From contig CAJTQO010000011.1 of the NCBI GenBank assembly GCA_910578405.1, positions 1 to 27,513 on the forward strand: DNA of 27,513 nucleotides, written 5' to 3'. Source of the DNA: an uncultured Lachnospiraceae bacterium (GTDB taxonomy: Bacteria > Bacillota > Clostridia > Lachnospirales > Lachnospiraceae). Shown in pieces: positions 7,460 to 15,501 of this stretch (positions are counted from its first letter, which is position 1; each line of letters begins with the position of its first letter). A program made the position numbers and the translations under genes. Under the pieces are notes generated by a model, which was not told the DNA's origin, searched no databases, and saw only the letters and a program-made list of their open reading frames with translations.

Positions 7460-8563
7460 TTATTTTCCCGGATAGAAATCCTTCAAATAAGAAATGCGGG
7501 AAGACATATTGGCAATTATAGCGTCAGCCAGCGTCAGGGCCGCCATGGCTTCCACCACAACCACTGCGCGGGGGACAATGACAGGGTCATGCCGCCCTTT
7601 GATTTGCACTTGGATGTTTTCTCCCTTTTGGTTAATGGTTTCCTGCATGGAAAAAATGGAGGGGGTAGGTTTCACATAGGCGCGCAGGATGATTTCGCTG
7701 CCATCGCTGATTCCGCCAAGGACGCCGCCTGCATGGTTGGTTTTCTTTGTGACTTTGCCATGTTCGGAAACAAAAGGGTCATTGTTGGATGAGCCATTGG
7801 CGGCACTGACGTTAAAGCCGTCTCCGATTTCAAAAGCCTTTACAGCGCCGATGGACATAATGGCTTTGGCCAGATTGGCGTCCAGTTTTTCAAAAACCGG
7901 GTCGCCGATTCCGGCAGGAACGCCGTGGATGCGGCATTCAATGACCCCGCCTGCGGAATCTTGGTCTGCCATGCATTTTGCCAGGTATTCTTCCGCTTTC
8001 CGGCTGGCTTCATAGTCAGGCATATGGGTAGGGGTGGAAGCGATGGCGGCTTCGTCAAATGCTTCCATATTGGCGCAAACCGGGCCGATGGATTTGGTAT
8101 AGGTAAGAAAGTGGACGCCCAGTTCTTTTAACAGTTTTGCCGCAATGGCTCCTGCGGCAACCCTGCCGATGGTTTCCCTTCCGGAAGAACGCCCGCCGCC
8201 CCGGTAATCCCGGAATCCATATTTTTGGTCAAAAGTATAGTCGGCATGGCCTGGACGGTAATAGGAGGCGATTTCACTGTAGTCGTGGGAACGCTGGGAA
8301 GTATTTGGAACCATAAGGGAGATGGGGGCGCCAGTGGTGCGCCCTTCAAAGACGCCGGACAGGATTTGCACAGTGTCTGCTTCCTTACGGGGGGTGGAAA
8401 TATTGCTCTGCCCTGGTTTGCGCCGGTCCAGGTAAGCCTGGATATCGTGTTCTTCTAACGAAAGCCCGGCAGGACAGCCGTCAATGACAACGCCAATGGC
8501 TTTGCCATGGGATTCCCCCCAGGTGGTGATGCGGAATATATGGTTAAAGGTTGAACCTGACAT
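7460..8563 (-). CDS. aroC: Chorismate synthase
   Basis: This 367-residue enzyme converts 5-enolpyruvylshikimate 3-phosphate to chorismate, the last shared step to the aromatic amino acids and folate, with reduced FMN as cofactor. Family signatures are visible: GESHG at 16-20, YRPGHADYT at 102-110, and RGGGRSSGRET at 121-131. Near the C-terminus is GRHDPVIVPRAVVVVEAM. Length is normal. The start at 8563 follows GGAG by seven bases and gives the family N-terminus MSGSTFNHIFRITTWGESHG; the frame stays open upstream to 8899 but that extension has no family character. It is a single-gene unit between its own promoter and a terminator, divergent from tgt. Confidence 0.97.
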   Translation of the reverse strand: MSGSTFNHIFRITTWGESHGKAIGVVIDGCPAGLSLEEHDIQAYLDRRKPGQSNISTPRKEADTVQILSGVFEGRTTGAPISLMVPNTSQRSHDYSEIASYYRPGHADYTFDQKYGFRDYRGGGRSSGRETIGRVAAGAIAAKLLKELGVHFLTYTKSIGPVCANMEAFDEAAIASTPTHMPDYEASRKAEEYLAKCMADQDSAGGVIECRIHGVPAGIGDPVFEKLDANLAKAIMSIGAVKAFEIGDGFNVSAANGSSNNDPFVSEHGKVTKKTNHAGGVLGGISDGSEIILRAYVKPTPSIFSMQETINQKGENIQVQIKGRHDPVIVPRAVVVVEAMAALTLADAIIANMSSRISYLKDFYPGK

Positions 8564-8594
8564 ATGTTTGCTCCTTTTATTTTTTTGTTGTTTT

Positions 8595-8623
8595 ATTATA
8601 GCAGGGATAGGCCCAAAAGGCAA
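8595..8623 (-). promoter_or_regulatory. Promoter of aroC
   Basis: On the minus strand TTGCCT (8623-8618), a 17-base spacer and TATAAT (8600-8595), with TGC before the -10. It lies about 30 bases upstream of the aroC start. Confidence 0.65.
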
Positions 8624-8681
8624 TAAAATCGAGCGGTTTTGCGTGGGAAACAGCATAAGGCGTAAGAAATCAGAAAGGCCA

Positions 8682-8710
8682 TTCCTATTTTGGCGTTGGT
8701 GTGATATACT
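8682..8710 (+). promoter_or_regulatory. Possible promoter of tgt
   Basis: An extended -10, TGA followed by TATACT (8705-8710), is clear, but the -35 position (TTCCTA, 8682-8687) is poor. It would give a leader of roughly 120 bases. Confidence 0.4.
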
Positions 8711-8839
8711 GGCCACTGTGCAGAAGTTTTTGCCATAAGGCAGTTGGCCAATGCTGGCGCATAGGGCCGGAAGCAGAAAGCTTTTTGCATGTGTTGTTAC
8801 AGTCAGGGAAGAGAATACAGGGAAAGCGGAGGAATCGTT

Positions 8840-9994
8840 ATGTATAAATTGTTGAAACGGGAAGGCAGAGCGAAGCGGGGAGAGTTCCATACGGTGCATG
8901 GAGTAATCCAGACTCCTGTTTTTATGAATGTGGGGACGGCGGCGGCTATTAAGGGGGCTGTATCCACCCAGGACTTAGAACAGATTAAAACACAGGTGGA
9001 ATTATCCAATACCTACCATCTCCATGTAAGGCCGGGCGATAAGGCAGTAAAGCAAATGGGTGGGCTGCACAAATTTATGTCTTGGGAGAAGCCCATCCTG
9101 ACGGATTCCGGTGGGTTTCAGGTGTTTTCACTGGCGTCTTTGCGGAAAATCAAAGAAGAAGGCGTGTATTTCCAGTCCCATGTGGACGGGCGCAGGATTT
9201 TTATGGGGCCGGAGGAGAGTATGCAGATACAATCCAACCTGGCTTCCACCATTGCCATGGCGTTTGATGAATGTCCGTCCAGCCGGGCGGACAGGCAGTA
9301 TGTGCAGGCGTCGGTAGACCGGACGGCCCGTTGGCTGGAACGGTGTAAAAAAGAGATGGCGCGGTTAAACAGCCTGGAGGATACCGTTAATAAAAAGCAG
9401 TTGCTGTTTGCCATTAACCAGGGAGCTGTCTTTGACGATATCAGGATAGAACATGCAAAAAGGATTGCGGAACTGGAGTTGGACGGCTATGCTCTTGGAG
9501 GATTGGCGGTAGGGGAAACCCACGAGGAGATGTACCATATATTGGAAGAAACCGTTCCGCATTTGCCGGTGGATAAACCTACTTATTTAATGGGAGTGGG
9601 GACGCCTGCCAATATTTTGGAAGGAGTGGAGCGGGGCGTGGACTTTTTCGACTGCGTGTACCCAACCAGAAACGGGCGGCACGGTCATTTGTATACAAAC
9701 CAGGGGAAAATAAACCTGTTCAATGCAAAGTATGAACTGGATGGCAGGCCCATTGAAGAGGGATGCGGCTGTCCGGCGTGCAGACGATATTCCAGGGCAT
9801 ATATCCGTCATTTGCTGAAAGCAAAAGAAATGCTTGGCATGAGGTTGTGTGTGCTTCACAATTTGTATTTTTATAATACGATGATGGAAGAAATCAGGGA
9901 TGCATTGGATGCAGGGGAATTTGCGGCTTATAAAAAAAGGAAGCTGGACGGGTTTGCGGCGGCGGAAAATAGAAGTAAAGGACATTGTGTATGA
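8840..9994 (+). CDS. tgt: tRNA-guanine transglycosylase (queuine/preQ1 insertion)
   Basis: The enzyme exchanges the wobble guanine (G34) of Asp, Asn, His and Tyr tRNAs for preQ1 in queuosine synthesis. The 384-residue sequence shows TDSGGFQVF at 88-96 (Asp89), the nucleophile Asp271 in FFDCVYPTRNGRHG, and the zinc site Cys309, Cys311, Cys314 and His340. I chose ATG 8840 because GGAGG lies seven to eight bases upstream and MYKLLKREGRAKRGEF is a normal family start; an upstream in-frame ATG at 8789 lacks a binding site. The next gene is yajC, 125 bases on, an order (tgt-yajC) common in bacteria. No queuosine synthesis genes are in view. Confidence 0.97.
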   Translation: MYKLLKREGRAKRGEFHTVHGVIQTPVFMNVGTAAAIKGAVSTQDLEQIKTQVELSNTYHLHVRPGDKAVKQMGGLHKFMSWEKPILTDSGGFQVFSLASLRKIKEEGVYFQSHVDGRRIFMGPEESMQIQSNLASTIAMAFDECPSSRADRQYVQASVDRTARWLERCKKEMARLNSLEDTVNKKQLLFAINQGAVFDDIRIEHAKRIAELELDGYALGGLAVGETHEEMYHILEETVPHLPVDKPTYLMGVGTPANILEGVERGVDFFDCVYPTRNGRHGHLYTNQGKINLFNAKYELDGRPIEEGCGCPACRRYSRAYIRHLLKAKEMLGMRLCVLHNLYFYNTMMEEIRDALDAGEFAAYKKRKLDGFAAAENRSKGHCV

Positions 9995-10033
9995 CGGCAG
10001 CCTTTTCAGGTAAGAAATAAAATGATTAAGGGC

Positions 10034-10062
10034 TTGCCTAATGTTTGAAATTTGTGTATGAT
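10034..10062 (+). promoter_or_regulatory. Promoter upstream of yajC
   Basis: TTGCCT (10034-10039), a 17-base spacer and TATGAT (10057-10062). The same TTGCCT -35 is used for aroC. It would allow yajC and perhaps leuB to be expressed independently of tgt. Confidence 0.5.
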
Positions 10063-10119
10063 GTGTAATAGATTATTTTTTTTAAATGGATAAGTCAGAG
10101 GATTTAGGAGGAATTACGA

Positions 10120-10443
10120 ATGGGCATTATGTTGACAGAGGCGGCAGCAGCAGGGGCAGGAAACGGGATGACGATGGTGGGCATTGTATATATTGTTGTA
10201 ATCTTTGCTTTTTTCTATTTTTTTATGATTCGTCCGCAGAAAAAGGAGCAGAAAAAAATGACGGCAATGCTGTCTACACTGGAAATTGGCGACTGTATCC
10301 TGACAAGCAGCGGTTTCTATGGCGTAATTATTGATATTACGGAAGATACGGTTATTGTAGAATTCGGCAATAACAAGAACTGCCGTATCCCTATGCGCAA
10401 GACGGCAATCACAGAAGTGGAAAAGCCGGGGGAAAGCGCATAA
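10120..10443 (+). CDS. yajC: Preprotein translocase accessory subunit YajC
   Basis: This 107-residue, single-span membrane protein is an accessory to the SecDF-YidC part of the Sec export system. An alanine/glycine-rich N-terminus leads to one membrane helix (about residues 17-37, MTMVGIVYIVVIFAFFYFFM) and the family motif IRPQKKEQKKM. A small soluble domain follows (LEIGDCILTSSGFYGVIIDITEDTVIVEF). AGGAGG lies about nine bases upstream of the ATG. It sits after tgt as in many genomes, but secD and secF are not next to it here. Confidence 0.95.
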   Translation: MGIMLTEAAAAGAGNGMTMVGIVYIVVIFAFFYFFMIRPQKKEQKKMTAMLSTLEIGDCILTSSGFYGVIIDITEDTVIVEFGNNKNCRIPMRKTAITEVEKPGESA

Positions 10444-10510
10444 AAAGGAAAATTCAAAAAGAAACTGGAACTGGAAACAGGACAATGGGATATAGGGGGT
10501 TAAAAGAGGC

Positions 10511-11596
10511 ATGGAATTGAAAATTGCATGTATTCCCGGCGATGGCATCGGGCCGGAGATTGTGCGGGAAGCGAAAAAAGTATTGGATAAAGTTGCCGGA
10601 TGCTATGGGAGCAGGATTGAATATACGGATATTTTAATGGGAGGCGCATCCATTGACGTGCATGGGGTTCCGCTGACAGAAGAAGCGGTGGAAACGGCAA
10701 AGAGGGCGGACGCAGTATTGATGGGTTCCATTGGAGGCAATACGACAACCTCACCTTGGTATAAGCTGCCTCCCAATTTAAGGCCGGAGGCGGGGCTTTT
10801 GGCAATCCGTAAGGCATTGAATTTATTTGCGAACCTGCGCCCTGCAGTGCTGTATGAGGAATTGGCTGGCGCCTGTCCGTTGAAGACGGAAATCAGCGCC
10901 AAAGGCTTTGACATGCTTATTATGAGGGAATTGACAGGCGGGCTGTATTTTGGAGAACGCAGTACAGTGGAAGAAGGCGGCATAAGGAAAGCGACTGACA
11001 CCTTGGTTTATGATGAAACAGAAATCCGCCGCATTGCAGTGAAGGGCTTTGACATTGCCAGGAAGCGGAGGAAGAAAGTAACCAGCGTAGATAAAGCAAA
11101 TGTATTGGACTCTTCCAGGCTTTGGAGAAGCGTGGTGGAAGAGGTGGCGAAGGATTATCCGGAAGTGACTTTAGAGCATATGCTGGTGGATAACTGCGCG
11201 ATGCAGCTAGTAAAGAATCCGGCACAGTTTGACGTCATTTTGACGGAAAACATGTTTGGCGATATCCTTTCCGATGAAGCGAGCATGGTAACAGGTTCTA
11301 TTGGTATGCTGGCTTCGGCTTCGCTAAATGACACGAAATTTGGCCTGTATGAACCAAGCCATGGTTCTGCGCCGGATATTGCAGGGCAGGATATAGCTAA
11401 CCCCATTGCCACGATTTTGTCGGCAGCCATGATGTTAAGGTATACTTTTGATTTGGACAGGGAAGCGGATGCCATAGAGAATGCAGTAAAGGAAGTTCTG
11501 AAAGAAGGCTATCGCACAGTGGACATTATGTCAGATGGATGTACGCAAGTTTCTTGTTCCCGGATGGGAGATCTGTTGGCGGAGAAAATCAGATAA
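10511..11596 (+). CDS. leuB: 3-Isopropylmalate dehydrogenase
   Basis: The enzyme oxidises and decarboxylates 3-isopropylmalate with NAD+, the third step of leucine synthesis. The 361-residue sequence starts with the family motif IPGDGIGPE (8-16). It carries the Tyr-containing MRELTGGLYFGER, the Lys-containing VDKANVLDSSRLW, the metal-binding DNCAMQLV and LTENMFGDILSDEASM, and the NAD-site GSAPDIAGQDIANP. Length is normal. The ribosome binding site (AGAGG) is modest. It lies 67 bases after yajC with no terminator between them. leuA, leuC and leuD are not in the window; the nearest pathway neighbours are ilvD and ilvB beyond a membrane protein gene. Confidence 0.96.
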   Translation: MELKIACIPGDGIGPEIVREAKKVLDKVAGCYGSRIEYTDILMGGASIDVHGVPLTEEAVETAKRADAVLMGSIGGNTTTSPWYKLPPNLRPEAGLLAIRKALNLFANLRPAVLYEELAGACPLKTEISAKGFDMLIMRELTGGLYFGERSTVEEGGIRKATDTLVYDETEIRRIAVKGFDIARKRRKKVTSVDKANVLDSSRLWRSVVEEVAKDYPEVTLEHMLVDNCAMQLVKNPAQFDVILTENMFGDILSDEASMVTGSIGMLASASLNDTKFGLYEPSHGSAPDIAGQDIANPIATILSAAMMLRYTFDLDREADAIENAVKEVLKEGYRTVDIMSDGCTQVSCSRMGDLLAEKIR

Positions 11597-11730
11597 TATA
11601 GGAAAGACGGAAGTAGGAAAACACGGTTGCGGGGAATGGCTCAAATACAAGAAAAGAGGCGCGGCTAAAAGGTAAGGAAAGCGGAAAACATTAGCGGCGC
11701 AAACAGCATAGCAATGATAACGGTGACAGG

Positions 11731-13398
11731 ATGGAAACAAAGAGGAGAAGAAAATGGCCACAGGATAAGGAAACGCTGTGTTTCATGGCATGGTTCCTGT
11801 GGATGGCAGTTTATTATGGCTTCCGGCTGTTCGCCCTGACGCCATGGTATGACGAACTTTATACTTATTACTATTTTATCAGCAGAGGGCCTGTGTATGC
11901 GGCCATCCATTGGCCGCTGCCCAACAACCATGTAGGATATTCCACGCTTTCCGCTGTTTTGAACTGGTTAGGCAATCCTTATATAGGTTTGCGGGGAGTT
12001 TCCTATCTGTGTGCGTTGGCCAATTTGGCGCTGCTGTACCGGATTGGGAGGAAGCGCTGGGGGCAGGGATGGTCTTTTTGCTGTGTCGCGCTGTATTCCG
12101 GAATGAATCTGGTGAACCAGTTGGCTGTACAGGGAAGGGGCTATGCTCTGGCCACGACCTGCTTCCTTTTGGCAGTGTATATGATAGAAGTGATTGGCTT
12201 TGGACAGGAAAAAGGGATTAGGGAAGAGTGGAAGCATTATATGATATTTTCCCTGTCGCTTACCCTTGGTTTGTATGTCCTGCCAAGCAGCGTTTACTGG
12301 ACGCTTCCGGTATGCATTGCCGGAGGTGTGTTTCTTCTTTTGCAGCGACAGATAAAGAAACTGCTGTATCTGATTGGAGCCAGTGCAGTGGCTGCAGTGA
12401 ATGCGTTTTTGCTTTATGCTGTAATCTGGCTGGCCATTGGCTCCAATTTATTAAGCAAAGTGGAAGGGGGAAGGCATTTTGGCCAGGGGCATGTGTCCAT
12501 TATCCTGTCGGCGCCTTTCCAGGTAATGAAAACGGGGATGGACTATATGTTGGATACTCCCTATATCCAAAGTGTGGCGCGGGAAGGATATGCTGCCGCA
12601 TTTGGCATATGGCTGCGTTCCCTGCTTTCCTATTTCTATTCCAATGCCTGGCGCTTCCTGGCGGTGGCCATTGTGGCGGGAACCTTGGCGATGACGGCTT
12701 CTTTTGTGAAAGCTTACCGGGAAGGGAAAGCGGAACCGTTATTTTTCTCTATTTTCCTAATCTGCATGATGACGCTTACCCCTTTGATTTTAGTGATACA
12801 ATGCAAACTTCCCTATTTCCGGGTATTTTCTTATATGGGGGCTCCGTTAGCGATGCTGTTGTGCGCGCTGCTTCAGATGGTAGTCTGCTCTGTAAAGGGA
12901 TGTCTGCAAAGGAGAAAAACGCCAGGAAGTGCAGACGCTTGCGGAAAAATATGTGAAAACCCTGCCGTCCAAGAAAGTGTCTGGAATTTGACAGAGCCGA
13001 AGAGGGCCGGAATAGACCGGAATGGGATTTTTTGTATGGCGGTTTGCGGGATATTGGCTGTGGCATGGCTTTTGTCGGCAGGTTATAACCAGGAGTATGG
13101 TATAACGGAATCTTATGCAAAAGATGCGCTTGCCCATGCTTGGGTGGAAGAAAAGGAAACAATATGCGTTACGGACTGCCACCAGCAATATTTGTTACAG
13201 TTTGGATATGGGATAACCTGTGAGAATATGCAGATAGAAGGCTCGGATTTGGTTTTGCTGCACAGGGAAATGTTAGAACGGCAGCCGGGAAACGCTCGGT
13301 GGGAATTTTATCAAAACTATGATTCTATTCCTTGGGATTACATAGCGGGAATGGAAAAGGCATATGAAAATGAAGAGTATATTGTATATGTAAAATAA
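11731..13398 (+). CDS. Multi-pass membrane protein, probable GT-C fold glycosyltransferase
   Basis: This 555-residue integral membrane protein has roughly 10-12 hydrophobic segments. After the first helix comes a loop with an acidic pair, TPWYDELYTYYYF (Asp41, Glu42), then HWPLPNNHVGYS. An Asp-Glu or Asp-Asp pair in the first outer loop is the hallmark of GT-C glycosyltransferases that use polyprenyl-phosphate sugars (PMT/ArnT-like, family 39). The last stretch (about 455-555) is a soluble domain. The substrate is unknown; it probably decorates a surface glycan. The ribosome binding site is weak (ACAGG), so the start is less certain. It sits alone between leuB and ilvD, on the same strand, and has no evident link to branched-chain amino acid synthesis. 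Confidence 0.7.
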   Translation: METKRRRKWPQDKETLCFMAWFLWMAVYYGFRLFALTPWYDELYTYYYFISRGPVYAAIHWPLPNNHVGYSTLSAVLNWLGNPYIGLRGVSYLCALANLALLYRIGRKRWGQGWSFCCVALYSGMNLVNQLAVQGRGYALATTCFLLAVYMIEVIGFGQEKGIREEWKHYMIFSLSLTLGLYVLPSSVYWTLPVCIAGGVFLLLQRQIKKLLYLIGASAVAAVNAFLLYAVIWLAIGSNLLSKVEGGRHFGQGHVSIILSAPFQVMKTGMDYMLDTPYIQSVAREGYAAAFGIWLRSLLSYFYSNAWRFLAVAIVAGTLAMTASFVKAYREGKAEPLFFSIFLICMMTLTPLILVIQCKLPYFRVFSYMGAPLAMLLCALLQMVVCSVKGCLQRRKTPGSADACGKICENPAVQESVWNLTEPKRAGIDRNGIFCMAVCGILAVAWLLSAGYNQEYGITESYAKDALAHAWVEEKETICVTDCHQQYLLQFGYGITCENMQIEGSDLVLLHREMLERQPGNARWEFYQNYDSIPWDYIAGMEKAYENEEYIVYVK

Positions 13399-13578
13399 AA
13401 CGGCATTTTTCACAAACCTTCCAGAAAGGGAATGCGGCGTTTGTCCAAGGGATGCGGCCGGAAACTTTCTATAATAAAGTAGGGGCATTTTGTGAGACGG
13501 ATGTGGAATTGGAATTAGAATCGCAAGGTGAAGGAAAAACAGGGAAATAAGTTTTGAATAGAAAGAGGAGAGAAGGAT

Positions 13579-15243
13579 ATGAGAAGTGATTCAGTAAAGA
13601 AAGGCGCGCAACAGGCGCCGCACAGGAGTCTGTTTAACGCGCTTGGATATACGGAGGAAGAAAGAAACCGGCCAATGATTGGCATCGTAAGTTCCTACAA
13701 TGAAATTGTACCAGGCCATATGAACCTGGATAAAATAGTGGAAGCCATTAAAATGGGAGTAGCGATGGCTGGCGGGATGCCGGTGGTATTTCCTGCCATT
13801 GCGGTTTGTGACGGCATTGCCATGGGGCACATTGGGATGAAGTATTCCCTGGTGACCAGGGACTTGATTGCAGACAGCACGGAATGCATGGCTTTGGCCC
13901 ATGGGTTTGACGGGCTGGTTATGGCGCCTAACTGTGACAAAAATGTTCCAGGGCTTTTGATGGCGGCGGCGCGCTTAAATATCCCAACCATTTTCTGCTC
14001 CGGAGGCCCCATGCTGGCGGGGCGCGTGAAAGGAGAGAAGAGAAGCCTTTCTTCTATGTTTGAAGCTGTGGGGAGCGTGGCGGCGGGGACGATGAGCATG
14101 GAAGAGCTTAGTGAATTTGAGGAAAAGGTATGCCCGACCTGCGGTTCCTGTTCCGGAATGTATACCGCCAATTCCATGAACTGCCTGACGGAAGCGCTGG
14201 GTATGGGGCTGAAAGGGAACGGTACCATACCGGCGGTATATTCTGAGCGTATCCGTCTGGCTAAACATGCAGGCATGAAAATTATGGAACTTGTGGAAAA
14301 GGACATTAAGCCCAGAGACATTATGACGCAAAAGGCTTTTCTGAATGCGCTGCGCATGGATATGGCATTGGGCTGCTCCACCAATTCCATGCTCCACCTT
14401 CCGGCGATTGCACATGAGGCCGGAGTGGAACTGGACTTAGACATAGCGAATAAACTCTCGGCAGAAACGCCAAACCTTTGCCATCTGGCTCCTGCCGGCC
14501 CCACTTATATGGAAGACCTGAATGAGGCGGGCGGCATTTACGCCGTAATGAATGAGCTGGATAAAAAGAATCTGTTGTATACGGATTTAATCACCGTGAC
14601 CGGAAAGACGGTGGCGGAAAATATTGCAGGCTGTGTCAATAAAGATCCACAGGTAATCCGGCCTATTGACAACCCATACAGTGAGACGGGAGGCATTGCT
14701 GTCCTGAAAGGGAACCTGGCGCCGGATTCCTGTGTGGTAAAGCGTTCGGCTGTAGTGCCGGAAATGATGGTGCATGAAGGCCCTGCAAGGGTATTTGACT
14801 GTGAGGAAGACGCCATTGCTGCAATCAAAGGCGGCAGGATTGTGGCCGGGGATGTGGTGGTTATTCGTTACGAAGGCCCTAAAGGCGGCCCAGGTATGCG
14901 TGAAATGCTCAACCCTACGTCAGCGATTGCAGGGATGGGATTGGGCGCCAGTGTGGCGCTGATTACGGACGGACGTTTTTCCGGCGCATCCAGAGGCGCA
15001 TCCATCGGCCATGTATCTCCGGAGGCGGCAGTAGGCGGGCCGATTGCGCTGGTGGAAGAGGGGGACATTATCTGCATCAATATACCGGAAAACAAGATTG
15101 AAATGAAAGTAGGGCAGGAAGAATTAGAGCGGCGCAGGATGAACTGGCAGCCAAGGGAGCCGGAAATAACGACAGGATATCTGGCCCGTTACCGGGAGCT
15201 GGTAACAAGCGGCAACCGCGGCGCGGTTTTGGAAATAAAGTAA
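13579..15243 (+). CDS. ilvD: Dihydroxy-acid dehydratase
   Basis: The enzyme dehydrates 2,3-dihydroxy-3-methylbutanoate and its homologue, the step before the final transamination in valine and isoleucine synthesis; the product also feeds leucine. The 554-residue sequence has the iron-sulphur ligand regions PNCDK (Cys119) and CPTCGSCSGMYTANSMN (Cys185, Cys188, Cys191). It also has AVCDGIAMGH, LGCSTNSMLHLPA and the C-terminal ITDGRFSGASRGASIGHVSPEA. Length is normal. AGGAG-type binding (AGAGGAGAGAAGG) directly precedes the ATG. A TATAAT at 13470-13475 might serve as a -10 but has no fitting -35. ilvB follows after a gap with a duplicated hairpin. Confidence 0.97.
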   Translation: MRSDSVKKGAQQAPHRSLFNALGYTEEERNRPMIGIVSSYNEIVPGHMNLDKIVEAIKMGVAMAGGMPVVFPAIAVCDGIAMGHIGMKYSLVTRDLIADSTECMALAHGFDGLVMAPNCDKNVPGLLMAAARLNIPTIFCSGGPMLAGRVKGEKRSLSSMFEAVGSVAAGTMSMEELSEFEEKVCPTCGSCSGMYTANSMNCLTEALGMGLKGNGTIPAVYSERIRLAKHAGMKIMELVEKDIKPRDIMTQKAFLNALRMDMALGCSTNSMLHLPAIAHEAGVELDLDIANKLSAETPNLCHLAPAGPTYMEDLNEAGGIYAVMNELDKKNLLYTDLITVTGKTVAENIAGCVNKDPQVIRPIDNPYSETGGIAVLKGNLAPDSCVVKRSAVVPEMMVHEGPARVFDCEEDAIAAIKGGRIVAGDVVVIRYEGPKGGPGMREMLNPTSAIAGMGLGASVALITDGRFSGASRGASIGHVSPEAAVGGPIALVEEGDIICINIPENKIEMKVGQEELERRRMNWQPREPEITTGYLARYRELVTSGNRGAVLEIK

Positions 15244-15267
15244 AAGAAGGGATAGCCCTAATAGGGA

Positions 15268-15486
15268 TTCGGAATGGAAACAGAACGCCGCTATGATTGG
15301 GCCAGAAGAAAACCTGGCCATGAAAAGGGACAGGTTTTGTTCTGAAGGAAATGCCCAAGAATAGAGAAGTTCGGAACTGGAAACAGAACGGAGCTATGAT
15401 TGGGCCAGAAGAAAATCTGGCCATGGATAGGGACAGGTTTTCTTCTGAAGGAAATGCCCAAGAATAGAGAAGTTCGGAACTGGAAT
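15268..15486 (+). repeat. Tandem 103-bp repeat with long hairpins in the ilvB leader
   Basis: Unit 1 is 15268-15369, unit 2 is 15370-15472, and a partial third copy (TTCGGAACTGGAA) runs from 15473 to the ilvB ribosome binding site. The units differ at six bases and one indel. Each holds a 14-bp stem: 15303-15316 with 15331-15344 (one mismatch), and 15406-15419 with 15434-15447 (fully paired, one G-U). The first arm of each stem also sits in a competing small hairpin, GGCCAG...CTGGCC. No T-run follows, so these are not ordinary terminators. Confidence 0.9.
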
Positions 15487-15501
15487 AGGAGGAAAACAGG
15501 T

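Noticed and set aside
7334..7792. Plus-strand ORF of 152 codons
   Set aside because: It runs from the last palindrome through a terminator and antisense to aroC, with no recognisable protein features.
8564..8899. Long N-terminal extension of the aroC frame
   Set aside because: The sequence before MSGSTFNHIF has no chorismate synthase character, contains the predicted aroC promoter, and the ribosome binding site fits the start at 8563.
12228..12956. Plus-strand ORF of 242 codons
   Set aside because: It is an out-of-frame shadow of the GT-C protein gene: cysteine- and glycine-rich, with no membrane pattern or family match.
13470..13475. TATAAT upstream of ilvD as a promoter
   Set aside because: No acceptable -35 hexamer stands 16-18 bases upstream and there is no extended -10, so it is not listed as a feature.
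13695..14504. Minus-strand ORF of 269 codons
   Set aside because: It lies fully antisense to ilvD, whose frame is certain; long antisense frames are common in codon-biased genes.
15268..15486. CRISPR array
   Set aside because: The repeat unit is 103 bp, directly tandem, without short repeats separated by unique spacers, and no cas genes are near.
15400..15501. N-terminal extension of ilvB through the repeat region
   Set aside because: The frame is open but runs through a duplicated non-coding unit; AGGAGG and the family N-terminus support the start at 15502.
10444..15501. T-box leaders before leuB, ilvD or ilvB
   Set aside because: I looked for the conserved AGGGTGG-ACCGCG T-box sequence followed by a terminator and did not see it in these gaps.
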